Numbered from the stretch's first letter, positions 42,837 to 54,216 are shown. The stretch: DNA of 64,000 nucleotides from Streptomyces sp. NBC_01485 (GCF_036227125.1 NZ_CP109435.1:6634001-6698000), one strand, 5' to 3'. Notes: generated by a model not told the origin, from the letters alone. Made by a program: numbers and translations.

Positions 42837-45029
42837 GTGGCCGGCGACAGGCAAGCGGAGACGACGGTGCCCAGCGAGGCACGGGAGCAGCACGCGCAGC
42901 TCGCTGAGCAGATCGAGGAGCACCGCTTCCGGTACTACGTGAAGGACGCTCCCGTCGTCAGCGACGCGGAGTTCGACAGACTCCTGCGCGCCGTGGAAGC
43001 GCTGGAGGAGGAGTACCCCGAGCTGCGCACCCCCGACTCGCCGACCCAGAAGGTCGCGGGCGCGTACGAGACGGAGTTCACGGCCGTCCAGCACCGCGAG
43101 CGCATGCTGTCGCTGGACAACGCCTTCGACGACCTGGAGTTGGCGGCCTGGGCCGAGCGCGTCCACAAGGACGTCGGGGCCTCCGTCCACCACTTCCTGT
43201 GCGAGCTGAAGGTCGACGGCCTCGCCGTCAACCTCACGTATGAGAACGGCCGTCTCACGCGCGCGGCGACCCGCGGCGACGGCCGCACGGGCGAGGACAT
43301 CACGCCCAACGTGCGCACCATCGCGGAGATCCCGGACCGGCTGACGGGCGACGGGGTGCCGTCCCTGGTGGAGATCCGCGGCGAGGTCTACTTCCCGATG
43401 GAGAAGTTCGAGGAGCTGAACGCCCGGCTGGTCGAGGCCGGCGACAAGCCCTTCGCCAACCCGCGCAACGCGGCGGCCGGTTCACTGCGCCAGAAGGACC
43501 CGCGCGTCACCGCCACCCGCCCGCTGCACATGGTCGTGCACGGCATCGGCGCCCTGGAGGGCTACGAGGGCCTCACCCGCCTCTCCGAGGCCTACGACCT
43601 CCTCAGGACCTGGGGCCTGCCCACCTCCCCGCACAACAGGATCGCCGACGACCTGGACGCCGTAAGGCGGTTCATCGCGAACTACGGCGAGAACCGGCAC
43701 TCGGTGGAGCACGAGATCGACGGGGTGGTCGTCAAGCTCGACGAGATCCGCCTCCAGGGGCGGCTCGGTTCCACGGCCCGTGCGCCGCGCTGGGCGATCG
43801 CGTACAAGTACGCGCCGGAGGAGGTCAACACCAAGCTCGTCAACATCCGGGTGGGCGTGGGCCGTACGGGCCGTGTCACGCCGTACGCGCAGGTCGAGCC
43901 GGTGACCGTGGCCGGTTCCGAGGTCGAGTTCGCCACCCTGCACAACCAGGACGTCGTCAAGGCCAAGGGCGTCCTGATCGGCGACACGGTGGTGCTGCGC
44001 AAGGCCGGTGACGTGATCCCGGAGATCCTCGGCCCGGTCGTCGACCTGCGCGACGGCAGCGAGCACGAGTTCGTGATGCCGTCCGAGTGCCCCGAGTGCG
44101 GTACGGCGCTGCGGCCGATGAAGGAGGGCGACGTCGACCTGCGCTGCCCCAACGCCCGTACCTGCCCCGCCCAGTTGCGCGAGCGCCTGTTCTACCTGGC
44201 CGGCCGCAAGGCACTGGACATCGATCACTTCGGGTACGTCGCCGCGGCCGCCCTCACCAAGCCGCTGGAGCCCGGACAACCGCCGCTGGCCGACGAGGGC
44301 GACCTCTTCGACCTCACCATCGACCGCCTGCTGCCCATCCGGGCGTACGTCCTCGACCAGGACAGCGGGCTGCCCAAGCGGGACCCGAAGACCGGCGAGG
44401 AGAAGATCGCCACGGTCTTCGCCAACCAGCAGGGCGAGCCGAAGAAGAACGCGCTCGCCATGCTGGAGACCATCGCCGCCGCCAAGGAGCGCCCGCTCGC
44501 GCGCATCCTCACCGGCCTGTCGATTCGTCACGTCGGACCGGTCGCGGCCGAGGCGCTGGCCCGTGAGTTCCGCTCGATCGAGCGCATCGAGCAGGCCACC
44601 GAGGAGGAGTTGGCGGCCACCGAAGGCGTCGGCGCCATCATCGCGGCCTCGCTCAAGGAGTGGTTCGCCGAGGAGTGGCACCAGGAGATCCTCCGCAAGT
44701 GGAAGGCCGCCGGCGTCCGCATGGAGGAGGAGAGCACCGGTGAGGACGAAGGGCCGCGTCCCCTCGAAGGGCTGACGGTCGTGGTCACCGGCACCCTCGA
44801 GCACTTCACCCGGGACGGCGCCAAGGACGCCCTGCAGAGCCGTGGAGCGAAAGTGACCGGTTCTGTTTCGAAGAAGACGTCGTTCGTCGTTGTGGGTGAC
44901 AATCCCGGATCGAAGTACGACAAGGCGATGCAACTCAAGGTGCCGGTTCTGAACGAGGACGGCTTCACCGTCCTGTTGGAACAGGGTTCCGAGGCGGCGG
45001 CCGAAGTGGCCCTGCCCGTCGAGGAGTAG
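42837..45029 (+). CDS. ligA: NAD-dependent DNA ligase
   Basis: A 730-residue replicative ligase joining nicks using NAD+. The order is domain Ia (YYVKDAPVVSDAEFD), the adenylation domain with the nucleophilic lysine in CELKVDGLAVNLTYENGRLTRAATRGDGRTGED, and an OB fold. A four-cysteine zinc finger (CPECGTALRP...DLRCPNARTCPAQL) follows, then helix-hairpin-helix repeats and a C-terminal BRCT domain (RPLEGLTVVVTGTLEHFTRD...KTSFVVVGDNPGSKYDKA). The GTG start gives the usual short Streptomyces lead. It is probably co-transcribed with the MetE-like gene. Confidence 0.98.
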   Translation: MAGDRQAETTVPSEAREQHAQLAEQIEEHRFRYYVKDAPVVSDAEFDRLLRAVEALEEEYPELRTPDSPTQKVAGAYETEFTAVQHRERMLSLDNAFDDLELAAWAERVHKDVGASVHHFLCELKVDGLAVNLTYENGRLTRAATRGDGRTGEDITPNVRTIAEIPDRLTGDGVPSLVEIRGEVYFPMEKFEELNARLVEAGDKPFANPRNAAAGSLRQKDPRVTATRPLHMVVHGIGALEGYEGLTRLSEAYDLLRTWGLPTSPHNRIADDLDAVRRFIANYGENRHSVEHEIDGVVVKLDEIRLQGRLGSTARAPRWAIAYKYAPEEVNTKLVNIRVGVGRTGRVTPYAQVEPVTVAGSEVEFATLHNQDVVKAKGVLIGDTVVLRKAGDVIPEILGPVVDLRDGSEHEFVMPSECPECGTALRPMKEGDVDLRCPNARTCPAQLRERLFYLAGRKALDIDHFGYVAAAALTKPLEPGQPPLADEGDLFDLTIDRLLPIRAYVLDQDSGLPKRDPKTGEEKIATVFANQQGEPKKNALAMLETIAAAKERPLARILTGLSIRHVGPVAAEALAREFRSIERIEQATEEELAATEGVGAIIAASLKEWFAEEWHQEILRKWKAAGVRMEEESTGEDEGPRPLEGLTVVVTGTLEHFTRDGAKDALQSRGAKVTGSVSKKTSFVVVGDNPGSKYDKAMQLKVPVLNEDGFTVLLEQGSEAAAEVALPVEE

Positions 45030-45067
45030 CGGGGAGCGGCGAAGAGGGGTGAAGAGTGGCGGTTGAA

Positions 45068-45107
45068 GGCCACCCGATCGGCGCATACCAGATGCATACG
45101 GGTGGCC
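45068..45107 (+). terminator. Stem-loop after ligA
   Basis: An inverted repeat ggccaccc (45068-45075) / gggtggcc (45100-45107) with a 24-base loop containing two gcatac repeats lies 38 bases past the ligA stop. It may end the ligA transcript before rmdB. Confidence 0.55.
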
Positions 45108-45264
45108 GGGGCGCATTCGGGCAACCGTCGACGACCGCTGCCCGTAGAAGCCTTCTGCGGCCTACTGTTGGGATGTGCGCCCGCCGTGCCCGACTGCGGT
45201 CGGGGCATTCCCGTGCTCCTGGCGAGCAGGGGAATGGGCACCGCCGGCTGTGAGAGGGACGGGA

Positions 45265-47562
45265 ATGGAACCGACCGAGAGCGCCGCCCCGGAGTCACGG
45301 CTGCGCCGACGCCGGGCCGTCGGCGTCTGGTGGGGGAGGTGGACGGCGCGCTCCGGGCGACAGCCGGCCCCGGAGCCGTACGCACCGCACCCGGCACCCC
45401 ACACGGCGCCGCACGCCGCACCACCCCGCACCGCACGGCCCACCGCCCCGCAGCCCACCCTCAACTACCCCGGCGCCGCGTCGCCACACCCCGGGCTGCC
45501 CGGCACCGACCCCGATCCCGACCGGCACCCGTCCTGGCCCGCGCTGCCCGCCGGGGTCGTCGCGGCGGCCGGGCTCGCCCTCGGCGTCGGCTTCTACCGC
45601 GCCTTCACCGACGACCACGCGCTCTTCCCGTCCGGCACCGCCGGCTGGGCCCTGGCCGTGCTGGCCGGCGTCATCGTCGGACACCTGGTCCTGCTCGGCC
45701 GCGCCCGCTGGTGGGGCGGCACCGGCTCCGGCGCCGCCCTCACCCTCGCCGTCCTGCTGCTGTACGGCTGGGTGCCCGCCGGCATGGTCAGCCTCACCGT
45801 CGTCGTCCTGGTCGGCATAGCCCGGCGCCACCGCTGGCGGCAGGGGGTCCTGCACGGCGCGGTGGACATACTCGGCATCGGCGCGGGAGCGCTGCTGCTG
45901 GCCGCCTGCGGACGGATACCGTCCGTGGAACGCCCCTGGACCCCCGGCACCTGGACGGTGTACACCGGCCCCCAGGTGGTCGTGGTGGCCGTCGCCTACC
46001 TCGCCGTCACCCGCGTCCTGCTCTGGTATCTGAACGCGCCGCGCTCCGGCGGACTGCCCACCGTCGCCCGTACGGCCCTGGTCAGACAGGGTCTGGTCGC
46101 GGTCGCCCTGCTCGGCATCGCCCCGCTGATCTGCGTGGTGGCCGTGGCCAAGCCGATCCTGCTGCCGCTGTTCGCGATCCCGCTCGTCGCCCTCGACTCC
46201 ACCCTGTGGATAGCCCGCGCCCGCGCGGAGGAACAACTCCGCGACCCGCTGACCGGGCTGCCGAACCGTCAGTGGCTGCTGGAGCGCATCTGGACCGCCC
46301 TGGACGACGCCGAGCGCATCGGCGCCCGGGCCGCGCTGATGCTGATCGACCTCGACCGGTTCCGTTCGGTCAACGACACCCTCGGACACCTCGCCGGTGA
46401 CCGGCTCCTCCTCCAGATCGCCGACCGGCTGCGGCTCGCCCTGCCGCGCGGCGCGGAGGTCGCGCGGCTCGGCGGGGACGAGTTCGCCGTCTTACTTCCC
46501 GTCGCCGACTCCGCGACGTCGGCGTCCCGGATCGCCCGCGCCCTGGTCTGCGACCTCAGCTCCCCGCTCGACCTCGACGGGCTCACCCTCGTCCTGGAGG
46601 CCAGCGCCGGCGTCGCCGTCTTCCCCGACCACGCGCTCGACGCGGAGGGCCTGCTGCGCCGGGCCGACGTGGCGATGTACCAGGCCAAGCGCGACCGTAC
46701 GGCCGTCGAGGTGTACGAGTCCAAGCGCGACTCCAACACCCCCGACCGGCTCGGACTGCTGGGCGACCTGCGGCGCGCGCTCGACGCGCACGAGGTGCAG
46801 TTGCACTACCAGCCGAAGGTCCGCTTCGACGGACAGGTGGCGGGGCTGGAGGCCCTGGTCCGCTGGGTGCACCCGGAGCGCGGGAAGGTGCCGCCGGACG
46901 AGTTCATAGCGATCGCCGAGTCGTCGGGCCTGATGCCGCACCTCACGGAGTACGTGCTGGACACGGCGCTCGGCCAGGTCGCCCGGTGGCGGGCCCAGGG
47001 GCTGTTCGTGCCGGTCGCGGTCAACGTCTCCCCGCGCGACGTCCACACGCCGGGCTTCGCCGGGTCGGTGGCCGCGCGGCTGGCCCGGCACGGCGTTCCG
47101 GCGGGGTCGCTCCAACTGGAGATAACGGAACACGTCCTCCTGGAGGACCCGCAGCGCGCCGCCGCCACCCTCAACGGGCTGACCGGACACGGCGTGAAGA
47201 TGTCCCTGGACGACTTCGGCACCGGCTACTCCTCCCTGGTGCACCTGCGCCGGCTGCCGGTCAGCGAGCTGAAGATCGACCGCTCCTTCGTGGCCCGGCT
47301 GGCCGTCGACAACGAGGACGCGGAGATCGTGCGCTGCACGGTCGACCTCGCGCATTCCCTGGGGCTGCTGGTGGTCGCCGAGGGCGTCGAGGACGACGAG
47401 ACGTGGGAGCGCCTGCGGGACCTGGGCTGCGACGCGGTGCAGGGCTGGCTGGTGGCCGCGGCGATGCCTCCCGAGGAGACGACGGCGTGGCTACGGGCCC
47501 GCGGCTCCCGAGGCTGGCAACGCCCCGCGGCGGCCCTCCCGGCAGCCACCACCGACGACTGA
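45265..47562 (+). CDS. rmdB: Membrane GGDEF-EAL c-di-GMP signalling protein, RmdB-like
   Basis: A 765-residue protein. A Pro/His/Ala-rich cytoplasmic lead (about 90 residues) is followed by six to eight membrane helices to about residue 330. A GGDEF domain has DPLTGLPNRQWLLERI and the intact active site RLGGDEFAVLLP. An EAL domain has LEALVRWVHPERG, ITEHVLLED, LDDFGTGYSSL and VVAEGVED. The position next to ligA and upstream of gatC matches S. coelicolor rmdB, described as a c-di-GMP phosphodiesterase affecting development. The inhibitory RxxD before GGDEF is not canonical (RGAE). A TTA leucine codon (46492-46494, residue 410) lies inside the GGDEF domain, implying dependence on bldA tRNA. GAGAGGGA precedes the chosen ATG. 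Confidence 0.88.
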   Translation: MEPTESAAPESRLRRRRAVGVWWGRWTARSGRQPAPEPYAPHPAPHTAPHAAPPRTARPTAPQPTLNYPGAASPHPGLPGTDPDPDRHPSWPALPAGVVAAAGLALGVGFYRAFTDDHALFPSGTAGWALAVLAGVIVGHLVLLGRARWWGGTGSGAALTLAVLLLYGWVPAGMVSLTVVVLVGIARRHRWRQGVLHGAVDILGIGAGALLLAACGRIPSVERPWTPGTWTVYTGPQVVVVAVAYLAVTRVLLWYLNAPRSGGLPTVARTALVRQGLVAVALLGIAPLICVVAVAKPILLPLFAIPLVALDSTLWIARARAEEQLRDPLTGLPNRQWLLERIWTALDDAERIGARAALMLIDLDRFRSVNDTLGHLAGDRLLLQIADRLRLALPRGAEVARLGGDEFAVLLPVADSATSASRIARALVCDLSSPLDLDGLTLVLEASAGVAVFPDHALDAEGLLRRADVAMYQAKRDRTAVEVYESKRDSNTPDRLGLLGDLRRALDAHEVQLHYQPKVRFDGQVAGLEALVRWVHPERGKVPPDEFIAIAESSGLMPHLTEYVLDTALGQVARWRAQGLFVPVAVNVSPRDVHTPGFAGSVAARLARHGVPAGSLQLEITEHVLLEDPQRAAATLNGLTGHGVKMSLDDFGTGYSSLVHLRRLPVSELKIDRSFVARLAVDNEDAEIVRCTVDLAHSLGLLVVAEGVEDDETWERLRDLGCDAVQGWLVAAAMPPEETTAWLRARGSRGWQRPAAALPAATTDD

Positions 47563-47776
47563 CCGCCGCCACCTCCCGGGCGGCGCGGGCCCGGCCCCTC
47601 TCCGGCGACCGGTTCCCGCACAGCCCGCCCAGGACACGCGCCACCGGCCCCCGGGCCGGGCCCCGGGCGACCCCCCGGGCCGGCCACCGGCGAACCGTTT
47701 CACGGGCATGCCGCGCCGCCCCCTAGGATTGGGCCCAAACCACACACTCACTCACTCCACCCCTGAGGAACGCCGC

Positions 47777-48073
47777 ATGCCTGGCATCACGCGCGAGGAG
47801 GTCGCCCACCTCGCCCGGCTGGCGCGTCTGGAGCTGAAGCCCGAAGAGCTCGAACACTTCGCGGGACAGCTGGACGACATCATCGGCGCGGTCGCCCGCG
47901 TCAGCGAGGTCGCCGACCAAGACGTACCGCCGACCTCGCACCCGCTCCCGCTGACCAACGTCATGCGGGCGGACGAGGTCCGTCCGTCGCTCACCCCCGA
48001 GCAGGCGCTCTCCGGCGCCCCGGCCCAGGAGCAGCAGCGTTTCAAGGTGCCGCAGATCCTGGGGGAGGACTAG
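47777..48073 (+). CDS. gatC: Asp/Glu-tRNA amidotransferase subunit C
   Basis: A 98-residue subunit that holds GatA and GatB together. The N-terminal helix ITREEVAHLARLARLELKPEELEHFAGQLDDIIG and the C-terminal MRADEVRPSLTPEQALSGAPAQEQQRFKVPQILG are typical. It is six bases ahead of gatA. The 214-base gap after rmdB is very GC-rich, with several gggcccc-type palindromes and no gene. Confidence 0.96.
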   Translation: MPGITREEVAHLARLARLELKPEELEHFAGQLDDIIGAVARVSEVADQDVPPTSHPLPLTNVMRADEVRPSLTPEQALSGAPAQEQQRFKVPQILGED

Positions 48074-48079
48074 AAAGTC

Positions 48080-49578
<1,499 letters not shown>

Positions 49579-49582
<4 letters not shown>

Positions 49583-49818
49583 GTGCACTGAACAAGGCCA
49601 AGGGCTTCAAGAAGTCCCGGTCCGGCACGTACCTGTCCATGGCCACCACCGCCTTCGGCGCGCTGAGCGTCGCCAAGCAGATCAAGCGGGCCCGGGCCGA
49701 ACAGGACACGCTGCGGCTGGTCGACGCCGCCGTCTCCGCGGCCGCGATCGTCACCGGCCTGGCCATCCTGTACCGCGAGCTGAAGCGGCTGGGCGACGAC
49801 GACGTCCTGCTGGGCTGA
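49579..49818 (+). CDS. Small conserved-context membrane-associated protein between gatA and gatB
   Basis: A 79-residue protein with a basic N-terminus (SALNKAKGFKKSRSGTYLSMA), a charged middle (KQIKRARAEQDTLRLVDAA), and one hydrophobic helix (AVSAAAIVTGLAILYREL, about residues 50-68). The GTG start is set by the four-base overlap with the gatA stop, and gatB starts 15 bases after its stop, so it is embedded in the amidotransferase operon. It carries no domain I recognise. Tight coupling suggests a function linked to the operon or simply its expression level. Confidence 0.75.
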
Positions 49819-49833
49819 GAGGGAAGTTTCACC

Positions 49834-51348
49834 GTGACCACCACGACCGACCTGGTGTCGTACGAGGACGCGCTGACGTCCTACGACCCCGTCATGGGCC
49901 TCGAGGTCCATGTCGAACTCGGCACCAGGACCAAGATGTTCTGCGGCTGTTCGACCGAGCTGGGCGCCGAGCCCAACTCGCAGACCTGCCCCACCTGCCT
50001 CGGCATGCCCGGCGCGCTCCCGGTCGTCAACGCGATCGGCATCGAGTCGGCGATCAAGATCGGTCTCGCGCTGAACTGCGAGATCGCCGAGTGGTGCCGC
50101 TTCGCCCGGAAGAACTACTTCTATCCGGACATGCCGAAGAACTTCCAGACCTCCCAGTACGACGAGCCGATCGCCTTCAACGGCTACCTCGACGTCCAGT
50201 TGGAGGACGGCGAGACCTTCCGCGTGGAGATCGAGCGCGCCCACATGGAGGAGGACACCGGCAAGTCGCTGCACGTCGGCGGCGCCACGGGCCGTATCCA
50301 CGGCGCGTCCCACTCCCTGCTGGACTACAACCGCGCCGGCATCCCGCTCATCGAGATCGTCACCAAGCCGATCGAGGGCGCGGGCGAGCGCGCTCCCGAG
50401 GTGGCGAAGGCCTACGTCCGTGAGCTGCGCGAGCTCATCAAGGCGCTCGGCGTCTCGGACGCGCGCATGGAGATGGGCCAGATGCGCTGCGACGTGAACC
50501 TGTCGCTGCGCCCGCACGGCCGCGAGAAGTTCGGCACCCGGAGCGAGACCAAGAACGTCAACTCGCTGCGTTCCGTGGAGCGTGCGGCCCGCTTCGAGAT
50601 CCAGCGGCACGCGGCCGTGCTGAACGACGGCGGCACGATCATCCAGGAGACCCGCCACTTCCACGAGGACACCGGGTCGACGACCTCGGGCCGCGTGAAG
50701 GAGGAGGCCGAGGACTACCGGTACTTCCCGGAGCCCGACCTCGTGCCGATCGCCCCGCCTCGCGCGTGGGTCGAGGAGATCCGCGCCGGGCTGCCGGAAC
50801 TGCCGCTGATCCGCCGGGGCCGGCTGCTCGCCGAGTGGGGCATCACCGCCACCGACATGCAGTCGATCCTCAACGCCGGCGCGCTGGACCTGATCGTCGC
50901 CACGATCGACGCCGGCGCCGATGCCGGCTCCGCCCGCAAGTGGTGGATGGGCGAACTGGCGCGCAGCGCCAACGAGTCCGCCACGTCGCTGGACGAGCTG
51001 GCCATCACGCCCGAGCAGGTCGCCCGGGTCACCGCGCTGGTGAACGCCGGCGACCTGAACGACAAGCTGGCCCGTCAGGTCATCGAGGGCGTCCTCGCGG
51101 GCGAGGGCACCCCGGACGAGGTCGTCGAGAAGCGCGGGCTGAAGGTCGTCTCCGACGAGGGCGCGCTCACCACCGCCGTCGAGGAGGCCATCGCCGGCAA
51201 CCCGGGCATCGCCGACAAGATCCGCGGTGGCAAGCTGGCCGCGGCCGGCGCTCTGGTCGGCGCCGTGATGAAGGCCACGCGCGGGCAGGCCGACGCGGCC
51301 CGCGTCAAGGAACTCATCCTGGAGAAACTGGGCGTCAGCGAGGGCTGA
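49834..51348 (+). CDS. gatB: Asp/Glu-tRNA amidotransferase subunit B
   Basis: A 504-residue subunit that activates the misacylated tRNA by ATP-dependent phosphorylation and binds the tRNA tail. Motifs include VMGLEVHVELGTRTKMFCGCS with a zinc-type cysteine set completed by CPTCLGMPGALPV, then YFYPDMPKNFQTSQYD, HMEEDTGKSLHV and DYNRAGIPLIEIVT. The C-terminal YqeY-like helical domain covers about residues 360-500. A strong terminator follows, closing the operon. Confidence 0.98.
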   Translation: MTTTTDLVSYEDALTSYDPVMGLEVHVELGTRTKMFCGCSTELGAEPNSQTCPTCLGMPGALPVVNAIGIESAIKIGLALNCEIAEWCRFARKNYFYPDMPKNFQTSQYDEPIAFNGYLDVQLEDGETFRVEIERAHMEEDTGKSLHVGGATGRIHGASHSLLDYNRAGIPLIEIVTKPIEGAGERAPEVAKAYVRELRELIKALGVSDARMEMGQMRCDVNLSLRPHGREKFGTRSETKNVNSLRSVERAARFEIQRHAAVLNDGGTIIQETRHFHEDTGSTTSGRVKEEAEDYRYFPEPDLVPIAPPRAWVEEIRAGLPELPLIRRGRLLAEWGITATDMQSILNAGALDLIVATIDAGADAGSARKWWMGELARSANESATSLDELAITPEQVARVTALVNAGDLNDKLARQVIEGVLAGEGTPDEVVEKRGLKVVSDEGALTTAVEEAIAGNPGIADKIRGGKLAAAGALVGAVMKATRGQADAARVKELILEKLGVSEG

Positions 51349-51367
51349 GGCCCGCGAGATCCCCGCA

Positions 51368-51397
51368 GGGGTGCACCGAACACCGGTGCACCCCTTT
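51368..51397 (+). terminator. Rho-independent-type terminator after gatB
   Basis: A perfect 10-bp stem (ggggtgcacc / ggtgcacccc) with a 7-base loop, followed by ttt, starts 20 bases after the gatB stop. Confidence 0.9.
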
Positions 51398-51442
51398 CTC
51401 GTGTTCCCGCGTTCCGGGCCCGACGCGCTACGCTCGCCCGCC

Positions 51443-51757
51443 ATGAGTGCACGAACCGACTCCGACCCCCACAGCGACATAGACGAGGACCCGGACGAGG
51501 AGTACGGCACCGAGGACGCCCGGCGGGCCCGCTGGACGGCGACCGGCACCGGAGCGCTGCTCACCCTCGCCGGCCTCGCCGCGTCCCTCCTGCGCCTCAC
51601 CGGCTCCGCCCCGGCCCTCGTCCCGGCGGCCTACGCCCTCGGCGGCGCCGTCTGTGCCTTCGCCGCCCTTCTGGGCGCCCGCGGCCGCACCCGGCGTGCG
51701 CTGTGGCTGCTGATCGCCGGGGTGATGGTGATGGCGTTCGGCGATCAACTGGACTGA
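51443..51757 (+). CDS. Small membrane protein with acidic N-terminus
   Basis: A 104-residue protein. An acidic, Asp/Glu-rich lead (SDIDEDPDEEYGTEDARRARW, to about residue 30) is followed by three hydrophobic helices (GALLTLAGLAASLLRL, LVPAAYALGGAVCAFAALL, ALWLLIAGVMVMAF). The ATG lies after the gatB terminator. No family is recognised; its role is unknown. Confidence 0.65.
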   Translation: MSARTDSDPHSDIDEDPDEEYGTEDARRARWTATGTGALLTLAGLAASLLRLTGSAPALVPAAYALGGAVCAFAALLGARGRTRRALWLLIAGVMVMAFGDQLD

Positions 51758-51981
51758 CCTGTGCCCGGCACTGACACGTGCCCGACGTGGCCTGACACCG
51801 TGGCCGTTATTGTCCTGTGATCTGTCTCCCACTCCTGTGAAAAGACCCACGAACGCATCAAACGATCTTTCGCGCCTGTCACAGTGGGCTCGCATCGCTC
51901 ATACGTTCTTTGCGGGCTCATCAGTTCAAGCACGGCTGTTCCCGGTCAAAGATCCACAATTCAGCCCCCGGGAGCGCGTCC

Positions 51982-54216
51982 GTGGCAGCCCTCGCACGTT
52001 GGTGTGTACGCAACCGCCTCGTCACGATCCTGCTCTGGCTCCTCGCCCTCGGGGGCACCGCCACCGCCGCCGTCGTCACCGGCACCGCCTACTCCAACGA
52101 CTACGAGGTCCCCGGCACCGAGTCCGGCCGCGCCACCCGGTTGCTGACGGACGGCTTCCCGGATCTCGGCGGCGACACCGACACCGTCGTCTGGCACACC
52201 GCCTCCGGCACCGTCCGCGCCGCCGCCGTCGAGCAGACCATGACCCGCACCCTGGAGAAGATCGCCGACCTGCCCGGCGTCGCCTCCGTCGCCGGCCCCT
52301 ACGACGACCAGGGCAGCGCCCGGATCAGCAAGGACGGGCACACGGCGTACGCCACCGTCGTCTTCGAGGACCGCGCCGAGGACATCGACAAGGCCGAGGC
52401 GCAGGCCGTCGTCGACACCGCCGAGGCCGCCGGGAGCGACGGGCTCCGGGTCGAGCTGGGCGGCGGCGCGATCGCGCTCACCGAGCCCTCCGGCGGGCAT
52501 CTCGCCGAGATCGTCGGCGTGGTCGTCGCCGCGCTCGTGCTGTTCCTGGCCTTCGGGTCGCTCGCCGCCTCGCTGCTGCCCATCGCCACCGCGCTGGTCG
52601 GCGTCGGCACCGCGTACGCCGGGATCGTGCTCCTCGGGCACGCCATGACCGTCGCCGACTTCGCGCCCATGCTCGGCATGCTCATCGGGCTCGGCGTCGG
52701 CATCGACTACGCGCTGTTCATCGTCACCAGGCACCGGCGCGGCCTGAAACGCGGCCTCACGGTCGCCGAGGCCGCCACCAACGCCGTCGCCACCACCGGA
52801 CGCGCCGTCGTCTTCGCGGGCGCAACGGTGTGCATAGCGCTGCTCGGCATGCTGATCCTGCGCCTGAGCTTCCTCAACGGCGTGGCGATCGCCGCCTCCC
52901 TCACGGTCGTCCTCACCGTCGCCGCGTCGGTCACGCTGCTGCCCGCCCTGCTGTCCCGCATCGGCCTGCGCGCCCTCAGCCGCCGCGAACGCCGCCGGCT
53001 CGCCGAACACGGGCCCCAGCCGGAGCTGCCGACCGGGCTCGCCGCCCGCTGGTCGGCGTTCGTCGAGCGCCACCCCAAGCTGCTGGGCACGCTCGCCCTC
53101 GTCGTCATCGCAGTCCTCGCCCTGCCCACCTTCTCCCTCCGCCTGGGCACCTCCGACCAGGGCAACGCCCCGCAGTCGGCCACGACCCGCCAGGCCTACG
53201 ACCTCCTGGCCGACGGTTTCGGCGCGGGTGTCAACGGCCCGCTGACCCTGGTGACCGGCGTCCAGGGCGCCGAGGACCGGCTCGCCCTCGACAACCTCGA
53301 CACCGCCCTGCGCACCACCGAGGGCGTGGCGTCGGTGACACCGGTGACCTTCGACTCCGACGGGCACACCGCGTACCTCACCGTCGTACCGGAGTCCGCC
53401 CCGCAGTCGCAGCGCACCAGCGAACTCGTCGACCGGCTGCGCACCGAGGTGCTGCCGCGCGCCGAGGCCGGCACCTCCCTCGACGTGCAGGTGGGGGGCG
53501 TGACGGCGGGCTACGACGACTTCGCGGACGTCATCGTCGGCAAGCTGCCGCTGTTCGTGGGCGTCGTCATCGGCCTGGGCTGTCTGCTGCTCCTGCTCGC
53601 CTTCCGGTCCGTCGGCATACCGCTGAAGGCCGCCGTGATGAACGTCGCCGCCGTGGCCGCCGCGTTCGGGATCGTCGTGGCCGTGTTCCAGTGGGGCTGG
53701 GGGAGCGAGCTGCTGGGCCTCGGCCGCGCGGGGCCCATCGAGCCCTTCCTCCCCGTGATCATGGTGTCGGTCCTCTTCGGCCTCTCCATGGACTACCAGG
53801 TCTTCCTGGTCAGCCGGATGTACGAGGAGTGGCTCGAGACCGGCGACAACCGGCGCGCCGTCCGCGTGGGCCTCGCCGAGACCAGCCGGGTGATCAACTC
53901 CGCCGCGGTCATCATGATCTCGGTCTTCCTCGCCTTCGTCCTCAGCGGCGACCGGGTGATCGCCATGTTCGGCATCGCGCTCGCCGCCGCCGTAGCCCTC
54001 GACGCCTTCGTCCTGCGGACGCTGCTGGTGCCCGCGCTCATGCATCTGCTCGGCGGCGCCAACTGGTGGCTGCCCGGCTGGCTGGAGAAGCGGCTGCCGC
54101 GCATCAGCATCGAACCGCCCGAGTGCCGCGTTGCCCATGAGAGGCTCGCCGAGGTAGTGACGGCGGAGGCACTGGAGAAGGAGCCGCGGGCGGATGTACG
54201 CGATATCGCTGGGTGA
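51982..54216 (+). CDS. MMPL-family (RND) transporter
   Basis: A 744-residue exporter with twelve predicted membrane helices in two repeats. Each repeat has one large periplasmic loop and an MMPL core. The proton-relay Asp-Tyr pairs are in GLGVGIDYALFIVTRHRR and FGLSMDYQVFLVSRMYEEW. It resembles actinobacterial MmpL proteins that export lipids or small molecules. The GTG start is the first in frame before the membrane segment, with GGGAG nearby. The 224-base upstream spacer contains similar short blocks (cgatctttcgcg, cgttctttgcgg). The C-terminus overlaps the GNAT gene by 23 bases. Confidence 0.9.
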   Translation: MAALARWCVRNRLVTILLWLLALGGTATAAVVTGTAYSNDYEVPGTESGRATRLLTDGFPDLGGDTDTVVWHTASGTVRAAAVEQTMTRTLEKIADLPGVASVAGPYDDQGSARISKDGHTAYATVVFEDRAEDIDKAEAQAVVDTAEAAGSDGLRVELGGGAIALTEPSGGHLAEIVGVVVAALVLFLAFGSLAASLLPIATALVGVGTAYAGIVLLGHAMTVADFAPMLGMLIGLGVGIDYALFIVTRHRRGLKRGLTVAEAATNAVATTGRAVVFAGATVCIALLGMLILRLSFLNGVAIAASLTVVLTVAASVTLLPALLSRIGLRALSRRERRRLAEHGPQPELPTGLAARWSAFVERHPKLLGTLALVVIAVLALPTFSLRLGTSDQGNAPQSATTRQAYDLLADGFGAGVNGPLTLVTGVQGAEDRLALDNLDTALRTTEGVASVTPVTFDSDGHTAYLTVVPESAPQSQRTSELVDRLRTEVLPRAEAGTSLDVQVGGVTAGYDDFADVIVGKLPLFVGVVIGLGCLLLLLAFRSVGIPLKAAVMNVAAVAAAFGIVVAVFQWGWGSELLGLGRAGPIEPFLPVIMVSVLFGLSMDYQVFLVSRMYEEWLETGDNRRAVRVGLAETSRVINSAAVIMISVFLAFVLSGDRVIAMFGIALAAAVALDAFVLRTLLVPALMHLLGGANWWLPGWLEKRLPRISIEPPECRVAHERLAEVVTAEALEKEPRADVRDIAG

